Source: Gammaproteobacteria bacterium
GTDB lineage: Bacteria > Pseudomonadota > Gammaproteobacteria > Steroidobacterales > Steroidobacteraceae
DNA: 64,000 bases
Assembly: GCA_025350055.1 (NCBI GenBank)
Contig: JANXYK010000066.1
Span: 80,405 to 144,404, forward strand
Direction: 5' to 3'
Shown: piece by piece, positions 37,205 through 45,661 of the stretch
How positions within the stretch are numbered: position 1 is the stretch's first letter
Layout: each line of letters begins with the position of its first letter
The notes under the pieces: model-generated
What the model saw: only the letters and a program-made list of their open reading frames with translations
Database searches by the model: none
Told to the model about the DNA's origin: nothing
Program-made: the position numbers and the translations under genes

Positions 37205-37912
37205 ATGAAGCCCTTGCTGGCGTTGTATGAGAAAGACCAGCCCTTCAAGTGGCAGCAGCTCAACCCGGCCAGGTTCGAGCATCACGAAGACTGGTTCAAA
37301 GCCATCAATCCTAACGGCCAGGTGCCGGCGCTGGTCGATGCGGGCAAGGTGATCACCGAGTCGACGGTGATCTGCGAATACCTGGAAGACCAGTATCCCA
37401 CTGCGGTTTCATTGCGCCCCGCCGATGCCTTTGACCGCGCGCAGATGCGCGTCTGGACCAAGTGGGTGGATGAATACTTCTGCTGGTGCCTGTCGACGAT
37501 CGGCTGGGAGCGCGTGATCAAGCCAATGGCCCGCGCGCTCTCGGACGCGGATTTCGAGGAACACGTCAGGAAGATCCCGATCCCGGAGCAGCAGACCAAG
37601 TGGCGCAATGCGCGCAATGGTTTTCCGCAGGCCGTGCTCGATGAGGAGATGCGCAAGATCGGCGTGTCTTTCCGCAAGCTCGAGGCGCGGCTCGCGCAAT
37701 GCACCTGGTTGGCCGGCGAGCAGTACACGCTCGCGGATATCTGCAACTACGCGATCGCGATCGATGCGCCCATGATCTTTCCTGAACTTGCCAATACCCG
37801 CTATACGCCGCACCTGGTGGCCTGGCTCGAGCGCATGGATGCGCGGCCGGCAGTCAAGCGCATGATGGCCGATTGCAAACTGGAATTCACACCGCAGAAG
37901 GCTGCGGGCTGA
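37205..37912 (+). CDS. Glutathione S-transferase-like protein, possibly missing its first strand
   Basis: A 235-residue GST-type protein with the cis-Pro loop INPNGQVPALVDAGKVI, the ESTVICEYLED motif and an all-helical C-domain (EARLAQCTWLAGEQYTLADI). The ATG at 37205 begins at MKPLLALYEKD, which is normally preceded by about 12 residues forming the first strand and the catalytic loop. The codons just before it in the same frame read ANS, as in family members, but lack a start beyond a sequence that is not GST-like. A 5' truncation is therefore likely and activity doubtful. The broken SDR follows by 10 bases. Confidence 0.72.
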   Translation: MKPLLALYEKDQPFKWQQLNPARFEHHEDWFKAINPNGQVPALVDAGKVITESTVICEYLEDQYPTAVSLRPADAFDRAQMRVWTKWVDEYFCWCLSTIGWERVIKPMARALSDADFEEHVRKIPIPEQQTKWRNARNGFPQAVLDEEMRKIGVSFRKLEARLAQCTWLAGEQYTLADICNYAIAIDAPMIFPELANTRYTPHLVAWLERMDARPAVKRMMADCKLEFTPQKAAG

Positions 37913-37922
37913 GGAAAATGCC

Positions 37923-38814
37923 ATGAAGAACTTCAGGGATCAGATTGCCTTCATCACTGGCGGCGCATCGGGTGCAGGCTTTGGCCAGGCTCAGGTCTTC
38001 GGTCGCGCAGGCGCTGGCGAAGCTAAAGGCCGAAGGGATTGTCGCGCACGGCATCCGGCTCGATATCACCGATCGCACCGCCTACGCCGCTGCCGCCGAT
38101 GAAGTCGAGCGCGTGCATGGCGGTCCACCGACACTGCTGTTCAATACGGCTGGCGTCAACAGCTTCGGTCCGCTCGAGAATGCCACCTATGGCGATTTCG
38201 ATTGGCTGCTGGGCGTGAACCTCGGCGGCGTGGTCAATGGCATGGTGACCTTCGTGCCGCGCATGATTGCGGCCAAGCGCCCGGCCCATGTCGTGACCAC
38301 GGCGTCGGTGGGTGCATTCCTGCCAAGCAACATTGCTGCGCCGTACTCCGCCGCCAAGGCGGCAGTGGTCAGCCTGATGGAAGCCTACCGGCTGGCGCTC
38401 GCCAAGTACGATATCGGTGTGTCGGTGCGGTGTCCGGCGAATATCAAGTCGAACATCGCCGAAGCGACGCGCACGCGCACGCGCGATGCGCGCTTTGGCG
38501 CCACCGGCTTCATCGACAACGAGCAGTCGATCGCCTCGCTCCACAGCATCTACCGGCATGGCATGGAGCCGATGGAGCTCGCGGGCCACGTGAAGCGCGC
38601 GATCGAGGAGAACCAGCTCTACATCATTCCCTATCCCGAAACGCAGGCGCAGTTGCGCCAGCACTTCGATGCCATCGTTGCGGCCGTGCTGCCGATGGAG
38701 GCCGACGCTGAAGTCGCCGCCAAGCGCGTGAAGGCGCTGCAGGACTGGATCGCCGGCGACGCCAAAGTGTTCATGCCGCCGCCACCTGCGGGCGCGACGA
38801 CCGACAAGCGCTGA
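37923..38814 (+). pseudogene. Short-chain dehydrogenase with N-terminal deletion and frameshift
   Basis: The gene starts at ATG 37923 with a normal SDR beginning (FRDQIAFITGGASGAGFGQA) and reads to VFGRAG. At about 38005 the segment for the second strand and its cofactor-selecting loop is missing, and the rest continues in another frame from AQALAKLKAEGIVAHGIRLD. The remainder is complete: LLFNTAGVN, TASVGAFLPS, then YSAAKAAVV with the catalytic Tyr and Lys, and a proline-rich tail like that of the SDR at 2016-2945. Without the deleted part the cofactor site cannot form. A shorter product from an internal ATG would lack the glycine loop. Confidence 0.85.
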
Positions 38815-38817
38815 AGC

Positions 38818-40230
38818 TTACTGGTCGCCGTAGATCTTCATCAGCCGGTACAGGTAGTCGCGACACTGGTAGACCACGCTGACGCGCAGGTACTCGTTGA
38901 GCCCGTGCACGCCGTTGCCATCCGGATCGCCGTAGTCGCCGGAAATGCCATAAGTCGGAATGCCCACCGGCGTCAGGAACGCACCGTCCGTCGCACCGGC
39001 TGACATCAGGCGCAATTGCGGTGTGCCAGGCCACATCTCGCTGGCCAGTTTTTCCGCCGGGCCGAGTACCTTGGGATCCAGCGGCGGCGGCGGGGCAGGG
39101 GCATTGCGCACCTCGCGCAGGCTCACATGCACACTGGCATCGGCGATCACCTGTTCCAGCGTCTGGCGCACCGTCTCGGCGCTCGTGCCGGGGAAGATGC
39201 GGCAGTTCACGTTGGCATTCGCACGCTGCGGCAGCGCATTGGTGGCGTGACCGGCATTCAGCATGGTCGCCACGCAGTTGGTGTGCAGGATGGAGTTGAC
39301 GTCCGGATCGTGCTCGAGCAGTGCGCGCGCGGGCTCGTTGCTCGGGTCCTTCAGCAGTTCGGTCAGTGCCTTCTGCTCCTCGGGCGTGCGGGTCGGGATC
39401 AGCCGCGTGAAATAGTCGCGCGTGGTTTCGTTGAAGGTGACCGCGAACTGGTGCGCCTGGATCTTCGCCAGCGCATTCGCCAGGTGATAGATCGCATTGT
39501 CCGGGAGCGGACGCGAGCTGTGGCCGCCGCGATTGGTGACCTCGAGCGTGTAGTTCTGCGAGAGCTTCTCACCCACCTGGATACCCTGGAAGACGGGCTT
39601 GCCGTGTTCATCCAGCAAGCCACCGCCCCCTTCATTCAGCGCGAAGGCCGCGTCGATCAGCGCGTGCTCGTGGGTGGCCAGGTACTCCGCGCCGTTGAAT
39701 GCACCGCTGGTCTCCTCGCCGCAGGTCAGTGCGAGCTTCAGCGCGTGCTTCGGCTGGTAGCCTTCCTGCTTAAAGCGCACCAGCGTGTCGACCCAGATCG
39801 CCGCCATTTCCTTGTCATCGGCGACGCCGCGCGCATAGAAATTGCCGTTCTCCTCGACCAGCACGAAGGGATCGCGGGTCCAGTCCTCGCGCTTGGCCTC
39901 GACCACATCGAGGTGCGCCAGCATCAACACGGACCTCGCCTTGGGATCACGCCCTGCCAGTATCGCCACCACCCCGCCTTCCTTGGGGTGCTCGGGTACG
40001 CTGAAGAAATGCAGATCGCTGTCGCTGAAGCCCGCCGCCTTCAGATGCGCGCCCATCCGCTGCGCTGCCAGGGTGCAGCTACCCGAAGAGAGCGTGGTAT
40101 TGGTCTCCACCAGCTCTTTATATAGAGCCCGGAAGGCCACCAGATCAGGAGTCATGGCCGGCGTGTCGGCCCACACGGGAAGCGAGAGCACGAGCGCAGC
40201 AGTGGCCGCGAGAACTTTGCCTGGTTTCAT
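38818..40230 (-). CDS. Exported M20-family metallopeptidase
   Basis: A 470-residue peptidase with a signal peptide (VLAATAALVLSLPVWADTPA). Zinc ligands and catalytic residues are visible: VLMLAHLDVVEAK (His and catalytic Asp), YARGVADDKEMAA (bridging Asp), LTCGEETSGAFNG (catalytic Glu and ligand Glu), and GNGVHGLNEYLR near the end (last His). The lid domain contains NRGGHSSRPLPDNA. It would hydrolyse peptides or acyl-amino acids in the periplasm. AGGGA lies 7 bases before the ATG. The APC permease diverges from it and may import the released amino acids. Confidence 0.92.
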   Translation of the reverse strand: MKPGKVLAATAALVLSLPVWADTPAMTPDLVAFRALYKELVETNTTLSSGSCTLAAQRMGAHLKAAGFSDSDLHFFSVPEHPKEGGVVAILAGRDPKARSVLMLAHLDVVEAKREDWTRDPFVLVEENGNFYARGVADDKEMAAIWVDTLVRFKQEGYQPKHALKLALTCGEETSGAFNGAEYLATHEHALIDAAFALNEGGGGLLDEHGKPVFQGIQVGEKLSQNYTLEVTNRGGHSSRPLPDNAIYHLANALAKIQAHQFAVTFNETTRDYFTRLIPTRTPEEQKALTELLKDPSNEPARALLEHDPDVNSILHTNCVATMLNAGHATNALPQRANANVNCRIFPGTSAETVRQTLEQVIADASVHVSLREVRNAPAPPPPLDPKVLGPAEKLASEMWPGTPQLRLMSAGATDGAFLTPVGIPTYGISGDYGDPDGNGVHGLNEYLRVSVVYQCRDYLYRLMKIYGDQ

Positions 40231-40262
40231 GTCGATCCCTGGTGATGGCCTGTAGTGGCTCG

Positions 40263-40268
40263 ATTATA
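40263..40268 (-). promoter_or_regulatory. TATAAT -10 element for the M20 peptidase gene
   Basis: Read on the minus strand, a perfect TATAAT stands 33 bases before the peptidase ATG. This would place the transcript start about 25 bases upstream of the gene. No matching -35 hexamer is seen at 16-18 bases, so it may depend on an activator. Confidence 0.35.
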
Positions 40269-40369
40269 GGGGTATCGCGGCCGTGCTAGCATAGTGCGAT
40301 CATCTGCGCGGCACTGCGCACGTATCGTTTTAGCAAGGACTTGCAGGAAGTCACCCAGGGAGCTACGGC

Positions 40370-41908
40370 ATGATGAAACACAAGGCTGCTGCTTCGGCCG
40401 ACAGCGGCATGGAGCACTTCGGTTACCGCGAATCGCTCGATCGCAGCATCGGCGCGTTTGGCAGCTTTGCTGCCGGGGTCAGTTATATCTCGATCCTCAC
40501 GGGTACCTTCCAGCTGTTCTACTTCGGCTTTGGTATGGCCGGACCTGCTTACCTGTGGTCGTGGCCGCTGGTGCTGGTTGGCCAGCTGGCAGTAGGCCTG
40601 TGCTTCATGGAGCTGGCGGCGAAATATCCCATCGCGGGTTCGGTGTACAACTGGTCCAAGCTTTTAGGTAGCCGCGTCGTGGGCTGGTCTTCGGGTTGGC
40701 TGATGCTCACGGCATCGACCGTGACGCTCTCGGCGGTGGTGCTGGCCTTGCAGCTCAACTTGCCGCGCCTGTGGAGCGGCTTCCAGATCTGGGGCGATGG
40801 CAACGGCACCTATGACTTCGCCACCAACGCAGTGATCCTGGGTACGGTGCTGATCATCTTCACCACTGTCGTCAACGCGCTCGGTGTGCGCCTGATGGCG
40901 ATGATCAACAGCGCGGGTGTGTTCATCGAACTGATCGCCGCCTGTCTGATCGCGATCATCCTCGCGCTCAACATCAAGCGCGGTCCGGAAGTATTTTTCT
41001 CCACCAACGGGTATGGCGCCGGGCATGGTGGAGGTTTCCTCGGCGCATTCCTCGTGGCTTCGCTGGCTTCCGGCTACGTGATGTATGGCTTCGACACCGC
41101 GAGTTCGCTGGGCGAGGAGACACACGAGCCACGACGTACCGCGCCGCGCGCCATCCTGCGCGCCATCCTGGCCTCGTTCGTGATCGGCGGTGCCATCCTG
41201 GTGTTCGCGGTGATGTCGGCACCCAACCTGCACGATCCAAAGATCGGCGAGAGCAGCGGCGGCCTGCAGTATATCGTCGAGCAGGTGATGTGGGGTCCGC
41301 TGGGCAAGATCTTCCTGGTGTGCATCGTGGTCGCGGTGACCGTGTGCTCGCTGGCGGTGCATACGGCCGCCATCCGCCTGACCTTTGCGATGGCGCGCGA
41401 CAATGCGTTGCCTTTCGGCGAACGCCTGGCGCGCGTGAATCCAGCGACGCAGACGCCGATCGTGCCGGCGGTGCTGATCGGCGTGATCGCCGAACTGATC
41501 CTGGTGGTGAACATCGGCCAACCGCAAATCTTTACGGTGTTGACCTCGATCGCGATCATCATGATCTACCTCGCATATCTCATGGTGACCGCGCCGCTCC
41601 TGAAGAAGCGGCTGCAGGGGCAGTGGCCGCCCGCTGACCTGCAGTCCGGCAGCTACTTCTGCATGGGTAAGTGGGGGATGCTGGTCAACATCATCGCCGT
41701 CGTCTGGGGCGCAGGCATGGCGCTCAACCTGGCCTGGCCGCGCGTCGCGGTGTACGGCTCGCCCTGGTACAACACCTGGGGCGCCTTCGTATATATCGGC
41801 CTGATCCTGGGGTCGGGGCTGGCCTGGTATGGGCTCAAGGGCCGCCATCATATCGGCACGCTGGCTTCTCATGCGGCGGCCGAAGCAACGCCAGACAAGT
41901 CGCGCTGA
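40370..41908 (+). CDS. APC-superfamily amino acid permease
   Basis: A 512-residue, 12-helix inner-membrane carrier. The N-terminal region FGYRESLDRSIGAFGSFAAG and the following SYISILTGTFQLFYFG correspond to helix 1 of the amino acid/choline transporter (ACT) type. MELAAKYPIAGSVYNWSKLL is the conserved loop-helix region, and MYGFDTASSLGEETHEPRRT is the signature around helix 6. It would import an amino acid, amine or similar solute with protons. GGGAG precedes the ATG by 7 bases. Divergence from the secreted M20 peptidase suggests joint use of peptide-derived substrates. Confidence 0.88.
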   Translation: MMKHKAAASADSGMEHFGYRESLDRSIGAFGSFAAGVSYISILTGTFQLFYFGFGMAGPAYLWSWPLVLVGQLAVGLCFMELAAKYPIAGSVYNWSKLLGSRVVGWSSGWLMLTASTVTLSAVVLALQLNLPRLWSGFQIWGDGNGTYDFATNAVILGTVLIIFTTVVNALGVRLMAMINSAGVFIELIAACLIAIILALNIKRGPEVFFSTNGYGAGHGGGFLGAFLVASLASGYVMYGFDTASSLGEETHEPRRTAPRAILRAILASFVIGGAILVFAVMSAPNLHDPKIGESSGGLQYIVEQVMWGPLGKIFLVCIVVAVTVCSLAVHTAAIRLTFAMARDNALPFGERLARVNPATQTPIVPAVLIGVIAELILVVNIGQPQIFTVLTSIAIIMIYLAYLMVTAPLLKKRLQGQWPPADLQSGSYFCMGKWGMLVNIIAVVWGAGMALNLAWPRVAVYGSPWYNTWGAFVYIGLILGSGLAWYGLKGRHHIGTLASHAAAEATPDKSR

Positions 41909-41928
41909 CTCAAATCCATCTGCGGAGT

Positions 41929-41960
41929 CTCCTCCGTACACGTCATCGTGTACGGAGGAG
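41929..41960. terminator. Perfect 14-bp hairpin after the permease gene
   Basis: CTCCTCCGTACACG, loop TCAT, CGTGTACGGAGGAG: a perfect 14-base stem with a 4-base loop, 21 bases beyond the permease stop. There is no T-run on either side, so it is not a standard intrinsic terminator. It could stabilise the 3' end of the transcript, serve both convergent sides, or be a leftover of a mobile element. Confidence 0.5.
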
Positions 41961-41971
41961 TGGGTCTGGCG

Positions 41972-42260
41972 TTATTCGTCCGGGGTTACCTGAATCGCCG
42001 TTATCGTGCCGCTGAAGGAACCCTGGCCAACAGGCACCGCAGTGCTTTCATCAAACTCTGTCCACAGTGTGCCCGAGGGTGTGCCCAGATACTGCGTCAA
42101 GGCTAACCGGCCCGTGAAGCTGTTGCCGGAAGGGTCCACATTCACGATCTCGCGGATGGCCACGGGGCCGACATACTTGCCGGCATCGGGGCCGCCGAGC
42201 GCCAGGCACAGCGCAACGTGGTTGAGCTTGAAGCGATTGCGACCAGCCTGCCGCCGGCCA
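41972..42260 (-). pseudogene. C-terminal fragment of an exported protein
   Basis: The minus strand encodes KYVGPVAIREIVNVDPSGNS, FTGRLALTQYLGTPSGTLW and, before the stop, GTITAIQVTPDE. This looks like the beta-rich end of a secreted protein often found as a stand-alone hypothetical. The upstream part is absent: the frame runs into sequence of a different, plus-strand protein at about 42240. No function can be given. Confidence 0.5.
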
Positions 42261-42613
42261 CATCTACTATCGGCAGCTCGGCGAGCAGGTCAACACGCTG
42301 CACCGGATGAATCTCGACGGCAGCGCCGATCTGCCGGGGGTATACCTGGCGCCCACCGACGGAGCAGCGCCGCAGCAGACATTCCCAGGCTGGCGCAGTT
42401 CGCGTTGGGCCAGGGACGGCAAGTCGCTGCTCGTCGAAGTGGGTGTAGACCCCAACTCGGAGCGCGAAGACCGCACGATCATGCTGCCTCTGGGCGCCGA
42501 TAGCCTGCCGTTCAAGGGCGGAGCAGCTGCTGTCGGTCAGCGCGAATCCGGCCGTTTACGCTTACGTGAAGGAAACCAGCGAGCGGAATATCTTCCGCGT
42601 TCCTGTCCGCTGA
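42240..42613 (+). pseudogene. TolB/WD40-like repeat protein, C-terminal fragment with frameshift
   Basis: The plus strand encodes GHIYYRQLGEQVNTLHRMNL, FPGWRSSRWARDGKSLLVEV and EREDRTIMLPLG, i.e. the last blade of a TolB-type propeller as found in CadC-like regulators and surface proteins. Near 42520 the frame changes, and the natural end is read as LLSVSANPAVYAYVKETSER followed by NIFRVPVR and a stop at 42611. Everything before the last blade is missing. The remaining bases up to 42837 hold no gene. Confidence 0.6.
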
Positions 42614-42731
42614 ATCTGTAGCGGCGCGAGCCCCGGCGGGGCGTTGTCTGGCAGCAACGAGCCGCAACTCGGCGCGCATAACCCGCCTGCGGGTGCGTGC
42701 CAACCGTAGCACCTTCGATACCGCTAACTCA

Positions 42732-42813
42732 TTGGTAAAACGCTTTTTCCAGCTCCGTCGAGTTGCGTGCCGTGCAATAAAATGGTAACAAGCATCACCG
42801 GGAAAATACCAAT
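42732..42813 (+). promoter_or_regulatory. TGGTAA half-sites upstream of the large TonB receptor
   Basis: TTGGTAA (42732-42738), TGGTAA (42783-42788) and the inverted TACCAAT (42807-42813) stand in the A+T-rich leader of the receptor gene. Their core resembles half-sites bound by LacI-type repressors and the boxes found before sugar-related TonB receptor genes in xanthomonads. The spacing is irregular, so the assignment is weak. The ribosome site GGGAGA follows at 42826-42831. Confidence 0.25.
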
Positions 42814-42837
42814 TACCCGAACATTGGGAGATGTAGC

Positions 42838-45558
42838 TTGATTACCACAAAAACAATCCATTTGAAGAGCCTGCTGGCCGCCACATTGCTCGGCCTGGCA
42901 GCGATGAGCGCCGGATTGGCTCAAGCGCAGACCGCGCCAGTCGCTGGAGCCAAAGACTCCAGCGATACTTCAAATCTCGAACAGATCATAGTCACAGGCA
43001 CGCGCCGCATCGATCGCACGGTCACTGACTCAGCCTCACCGATTGACGTCATCTCGGCTACCGAATTTGCCGAGCAACCGACGGCAAACATGCTCGAGAC
43101 GGTTCGCAACATCGTGCCTTCGTTCTTCGTCGGCCAGAACTCGATCTCAGACGCGTCGACCTTTGTGCGCGCACCATCGCTGCGTGGCCTGCCGGGTGAC
43201 GAGACCCTGGTCATGATCAACGGCAAGCGCTTTAACCGCTCGGCCCTGGTACAGGTATACACGGGCGGTGATACTGGCTTGTCCTTTGGTTCACACGGAT
43301 CCGATATCTCCTCGATTCCTTCGCTGGCACTTTCCAGGCTCGAGGTGCTGCGCGATGGCGCCACGGCACAGTACGGGTCAGACGCCATCGCAGGTGTGCT
43401 GAACTACGGACTGCGTGAGAATTCCGGGTTCGAGGCACAGGCGCGTTATGGCCAGTACCAGGATCATGGCGACGGCAAGAGCTACCAGATCGCTGCAAAT
43501 TGGGGCGTGAAGCTCGGCAGGGGTTTCATCAACCTGACCGGTGAATACGACGACGATGGGCAGACCAGCCGCGGCACTACGCGCCCGATCGCCTACCAGT
43601 TCGCCCTGGAAAACCCGGCACTCGCCAACACACTGCCGCACTATCCGCTACCCGCACAGATCTGGGGCAACTCGCCGAGCCACGGCTACAAGTTCGTGCT
43701 GAATTCGGGGATCGACGTTACCGATTCGAGCAAGCTCTACTTCTTCGGCAATTTCGCCTTTAACCACGCGGACGAGAGTTTCAACTTCCGCTCCTCGTAC
43801 GGGGGCCAGGCCAAACCGAATGCCTGCTTCACCTTCACCGATACCAATGGCGGCACGGAATGCGCGGGCGGCCGCTCGTTCTTTCAGTCGCCGTACTACC
43901 TGACACCGTGCCCGACGGGCAACGCAACCTGCCTGCCTGGCGGCTACGTGAAGGATGCCAACGTCTTCTGGCTGGGTTCGCTTTATCCGGGCGGCTTCAC
44001 GCCGCGCTTCGTCGGCGAGACGAAGCAGAGCTACGGCGTCCTCGGCTACAAGGGCAATTTCGCTTCGGGTCTGCGCTATGACCTCTCGGCCACGCTGAGC
44101 CGTAACTCGCTTGGCCTTTCCATGTACCGCTCGTTCAGCCCGTCCTTTGGCAAGGATTCGAACACCAGCTTCAACTTTGGTGACCTGATCCAGAAAGAGA
44201 CGGATGCAAACCTCGACCTGTCGTACGACATCAATGCCGGGCTTGCGAGCCCGCTGACGCTGGCAGGCGGCCTCGAGTCGCGGCGTGAGACCTATGAAGC
44301 GACCTCGTCCGACCTGCAGTCCTACGGCGGCGGCGCCTACTCGGTTGCCCATGAACTGTTCGCCGAGACCGCGCCGGGGTCGGGGGTGTTCACCGACACC
44401 AATTCCCGTACGGCAGTTAATGGCCCAGGGGCCAGCGGATACGCGGGAACGCTGCCCATCTTCGTAGGTTCGCACAGCCAGAGCAGCTATGCCGGGTACT
44501 TGGATCTCGAGGGCGACCTCACTTCGCGCTTTACCGCAGGTGCAGCTGCGCGCTACGAACACTACGACAGGATCGGCGGCTCCTCGGTGTACAAGCTCAA
44601 CGGTATCTTCAAGATTGCTGACGGCGTGAAGATCCGCGCCACACTCGGCAGTGGGTTCCATGCCGCCTCGCCCGGCCAGGACAACACGCAGGTCGTGACG
44701 ACGAGCTTCGTGGGGGTCAGATCGATCCAACAGGGTACCTTCCCGGTAACCAGCGCCGTCTCGCAGTTTTTTGGTGCCGTGCCGCTCAAGCCCGAATACT
44801 CGAACAACTACGGCCTCGGTCTGGTGTTGAACCCTTCGTCCGACTACACGCTGACGCTGGACTGGTACAGCATCAAGGTGCGTGACCGCATCATCCTTTC
44901 GGAGTCTTTCCTCGTTACACAGGCCAAGATCGACGCAGCGACGGATCCTGTCCTGCACCAGCAGCTGGCCACCGTCGGCGACCAGGGCACGGTTCAGTAT
45001 TTCACCAATTCGATGAGCACGCGCACGCAGGGCCTCGACCTCGTGTCGACCTGGCGCACGCGTCTCGCGGGCGGCGGTCTCAACGTCACACTGGCTTACA
45101 ACTACAACGAGACCAAAGTCACCAAGTTCAATCCTGCACAAACCACGTATGACCAAGTCATCACGGCCGAAAGGCTGGCGCCCAGTCACCGCGCCAACCT
45201 GCAAGCCAACTGGAGCAGGGGGCAGTGGTCGGTGGGAGCCGCCGAGCACTTCTATGGCTCGTGGCGTGACGAAACCGATTTTCCTTCAGGGGACACACCG
45301 TTCCGGCTCGGGCAGTTGTTCGGTGCGAAGTTCACGACTGATGTTAGTGCGAGCTATGAATTCGCAAACCACTTCACCGCTACGCTGGGTGGCTCGAACA
45401 TCCTCAATGCCTATCCGGACAAGCTCCGGGGTGATAAGGCCACGCCGATCTATCCGATCACGGGCGGAGCCGACAACGGCATGGTCTATCCGCGCAATGG
45501 CGGCCCATTTGGCTTCAATGGGGCGTTCTGGTATGCCCGCCTGCACGTGAAATTCTGA
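42838..45558 (+). CDS. Large TonB-dependent outer-membrane receptor
   Basis: A 906-residue receptor starting at TTG 42838 after GGGAGA. The signal peptide (SLLAATLLGLAAMSAGLAQA) is followed by the TonB box and plug: LEQIIVTGTRRIDRTVTDSA, LRGLPGDETLVMINGKRFNR, and LSRLEVLRDGATAQYGSDAI with AGVLNYGLRE. The barrel ends GAFWYARLHVKF with the C-terminal Phe of outer-membrane proteins. The form resembles the large catecholate- and peptide-class receptors common in Sphingomonadales and Xanthomonadales. The downstream genes (gamma-glutamyltransferase, GNAT) might indicate peptide uptake, but a strong terminator separates them. Confidence 0.92.
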   Translation: MITTKTIHLKSLLAATLLGLAAMSAGLAQAQTAPVAGAKDSSDTSNLEQIIVTGTRRIDRTVTDSASPIDVISATEFAEQPTANMLETVRNIVPSFFVGQNSISDASTFVRAPSLRGLPGDETLVMINGKRFNRSALVQVYTGGDTGLSFGSHGSDISSIPSLALSRLEVLRDGATAQYGSDAIAGVLNYGLRENSGFEAQARYGQYQDHGDGKSYQIAANWGVKLGRGFINLTGEYDDDGQTSRGTTRPIAYQFALENPALANTLPHYPLPAQIWGNSPSHGYKFVLNSGIDVTDSSKLYFFGNFAFNHADESFNFRSSYGGQAKPNACFTFTDTNGGTECAGGRSFFQSPYYLTPCPTGNATCLPGGYVKDANVFWLGSLYPGGFTPRFVGETKQSYGVLGYKGNFASGLRYDLSATLSRNSLGLSMYRSFSPSFGKDSNTSFNFGDLIQKETDANLDLSYDINAGLASPLTLAGGLESRRETYEATSSDLQSYGGGAYSVAHELFAETAPGSGVFTDTNSRTAVNGPGASGYAGTLPIFVGSHSQSSYAGYLDLEGDLTSRFTAGAAARYEHYDRIGGSSVYKLNGIFKIADGVKIRATLGSGFHAASPGQDNTQVVTTSFVGVRSIQQGTFPVTSAVSQFFGAVPLKPEYSNNYGLGLVLNPSSDYTLTLDWYSIKVRDRIILSESFLVTQAKIDAATDPVLHQQLATVGDQGTVQYFTNSMSTRTQGLDLVSTWRTRLAGGGLNVTLAYNYNETKVTKFNPAQTTYDQVITAERLAPSHRANLQANWSRGQWSVGAAEHFYGSWRDETDFPSGDTPFRLGQLFGAKFTTDVSASYEFANHFTATLGGSNILNAYPDKLRGDKATPIYPITGGADNGMVYPRNGGPFGFNGAFWYARLHVKF

Positions 45559-45581
45559 TACGGAGCGCTTGGAGTCTCAGA

Positions 45582-45619
45582 CGGGCGGGAAGGCTGCGGC
45601 TTTCCCGCCCGTTTTTTTT
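45582..45619 (+). terminator. Intrinsic terminator of the TonB receptor gene
   Basis: CGGGCGGGAA (45582-45591), a 10-base loop, TTCCCGCCCG (45602-45611), then eight T residues. The 10-bp GC-rich stem with a T-tract is a textbook intrinsic terminator 23 bases beyond the receptor stop. Confidence 0.92.
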
Positions 45620-45620
45620 C

Positions 45621-45626
45621 TATAAT
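45621..45626 (+). promoter_or_regulatory. TATAAT -10 element ahead of ggt
   Basis: A perfect TATAAT directly follows the terminator T-tract and lies 35 bases before the ggt ATG. No good -35 hexamer is visible, since that position falls in the terminator stem, so the promoter is probable but not certain. Confidence 0.4.
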
Positions 45627-45661
45627 CCAGATCGCCCGCTTGTATTTTCGAGGAGCCGCTC

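Noticed and set aside
32959..40275. The 11-mer TATAGGGGTAT occurs at 32959-32969 and 40265-40275, both between divergent genes.
   Set aside because: Many 11-mers recur by chance in 64 kb; the copy at 40265 is explained by a TATAAT element on the other strand.
43648..45249. 533-codon antisense frame in the TonB receptor gene.
   Set aside because: It is a shadow of the receptor frame, with no domain and no ribosome site.
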